Shown piece by piece: positions 5,464 to 5,578 of a stretch of DNA of 5,578 nt. Origin of the DNA: JBAQMG01 sp049302575 (lineage in GTDB: Bacteria > Bacillota > Desulfitobacteriia > Desulfitobacteriales > Desulfitobacteriaceae). A program made the translations under genes and the position numbers. The notes below the pieces were generated by a model. That model had not been told where the DNA came from. It did no database searches and saw nothing but the letters and a program-made list of their open reading frames with translations. The DNA is taken from assembly GCA_049302575.1 (NCBI GenBank), contig JBAQMG010000073.1, positions 1 to 5,578 of the forward strand. The letters run 5' to 3'. Every line of letters starts with the position of its first letter. The first letter of the stretch is position 1.

Positions 5464-5476
5464 TAGTTACTAACTA
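5464..5476. promoter_or_regulatory. Perfect palindrome TAGTTACTAACTA before istA
   Basis: TAGTTA (5464-5469) and TAACTA (5471-5476) flank a single C, just upstream of the istA ribosome binding site and inside the IS end. It could be a regulator-binding site or part of the promoter; no clear -35/-10 pair was found around it. Confidence 0.3.
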
Positions 5477-5501
5477 ATTGTAAGGGGATTTGTACCTGAG
5501 G

Positions 5502-5567
5502 TGACTGAATTGGTCCGGATTTATTTGACTGAATTGATCCGGACTTACATGACTGAATCAGTCCGGA
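5502..5567 (-). repeat. IS21-family terminal multiple repeats (three copies)
   Basis: TGACTGAATTGGTCCGGA (5502-5519), TGACTGAATTGATCCGGA (5526-5543) and TGACTGAATCAGTCCGGA (5550-5567) recur with an exact 24-base period, joined by short AT-rich spacers. Multiple terminal repeats that bind the transposase are a hallmark of IS21-family ends, and these lie in front of istA as expected. The IS tip (a terminal CA on this strand) is probably within 5573-5576 or just beyond the window; it cannot be fixed without the other end. Confidence 0.82.
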
Positions 5568-5578
5568 ATATGCACAGC

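Noticed and set aside
5502..5567. Three regularly spaced repeats considered as a CRISPR array
   Set aside because: The 18-base units have 6-base AT-rich spacers and lie at the transposase-proximal end of an IS21 element.

Overview
This 5.6-kb window looks like an accessory 'graveyard' region of a low-to-moderate GC Gram-positive bacterium. Bacillota, perhaps an anaerobic clostridial lineage, is likely: the window has strong GGAGG-type ribosome binding sites, GTG starts, and a group II intron reverse transcriptase and an IS21 transposase of types familiar from that phylum. This is an inference from style; there is no taxonomic marker gene.

Layout from left to right. A dispersed hairpin repeat (copy A, 20-110) is followed by a palindromic promoter region (197-250) and an intact AAA+ ATPase with a DUF4143 C-terminal half (261-1517). 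Directly downstream lies repeat copy B (1557-1599). A group II intron interrupts it at base 1600. The intron keeps its 5' RNA part and the first third of its reverse transcriptase gene, then breaks off near 2533 next to a 19-bp tandem duplication. A promoter and inverted repeat (2741-2806) lead into an intact two-gene HEPN/nucleotidyltransferase toxin-antitoxin operon (2857-3584). A frameshifted, truncated hicA-like toxin remnant (3584-3689) follows it and is cut off by repeat copy C (3688-3771). After about 200 bp without a recognisable gene comes repeat copy D (3971-4058). It carries a second, different group II intron remnant that has no coding sequence (about 4059-5150). The right edge is the istA-proximal end of an IS21-family element on the minus strand, with 92 codons of transposase (5166-5444) and three 24-bp-spaced terminal repeats (5502-5567).

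The most interesting signal is the link between the repeats and the two introns. Each intron starts inside a different copy of the same hairpin repeat, at two different positions. For intron 1 the predicted exon-binding sequence GGTACG sits in a hairpin loop and is perfectly complementary to the repeat sequence CGTACC just before the splice junction. A second loop offers CCCCG for the adjacent CGGGG. The repeat family therefore seems to act as a landing pad for group II introns. Several coding remnants (reverse transcriptase, hicA) stop at, or within a few bases of, a TGCTCG sequence that is also the left boundary of the repeats.

The probably functional genes are the ATPase and the HEPN/MNT pair; everything else coding is broken. 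No CRISPR array, tRNA or rRNA was seen.
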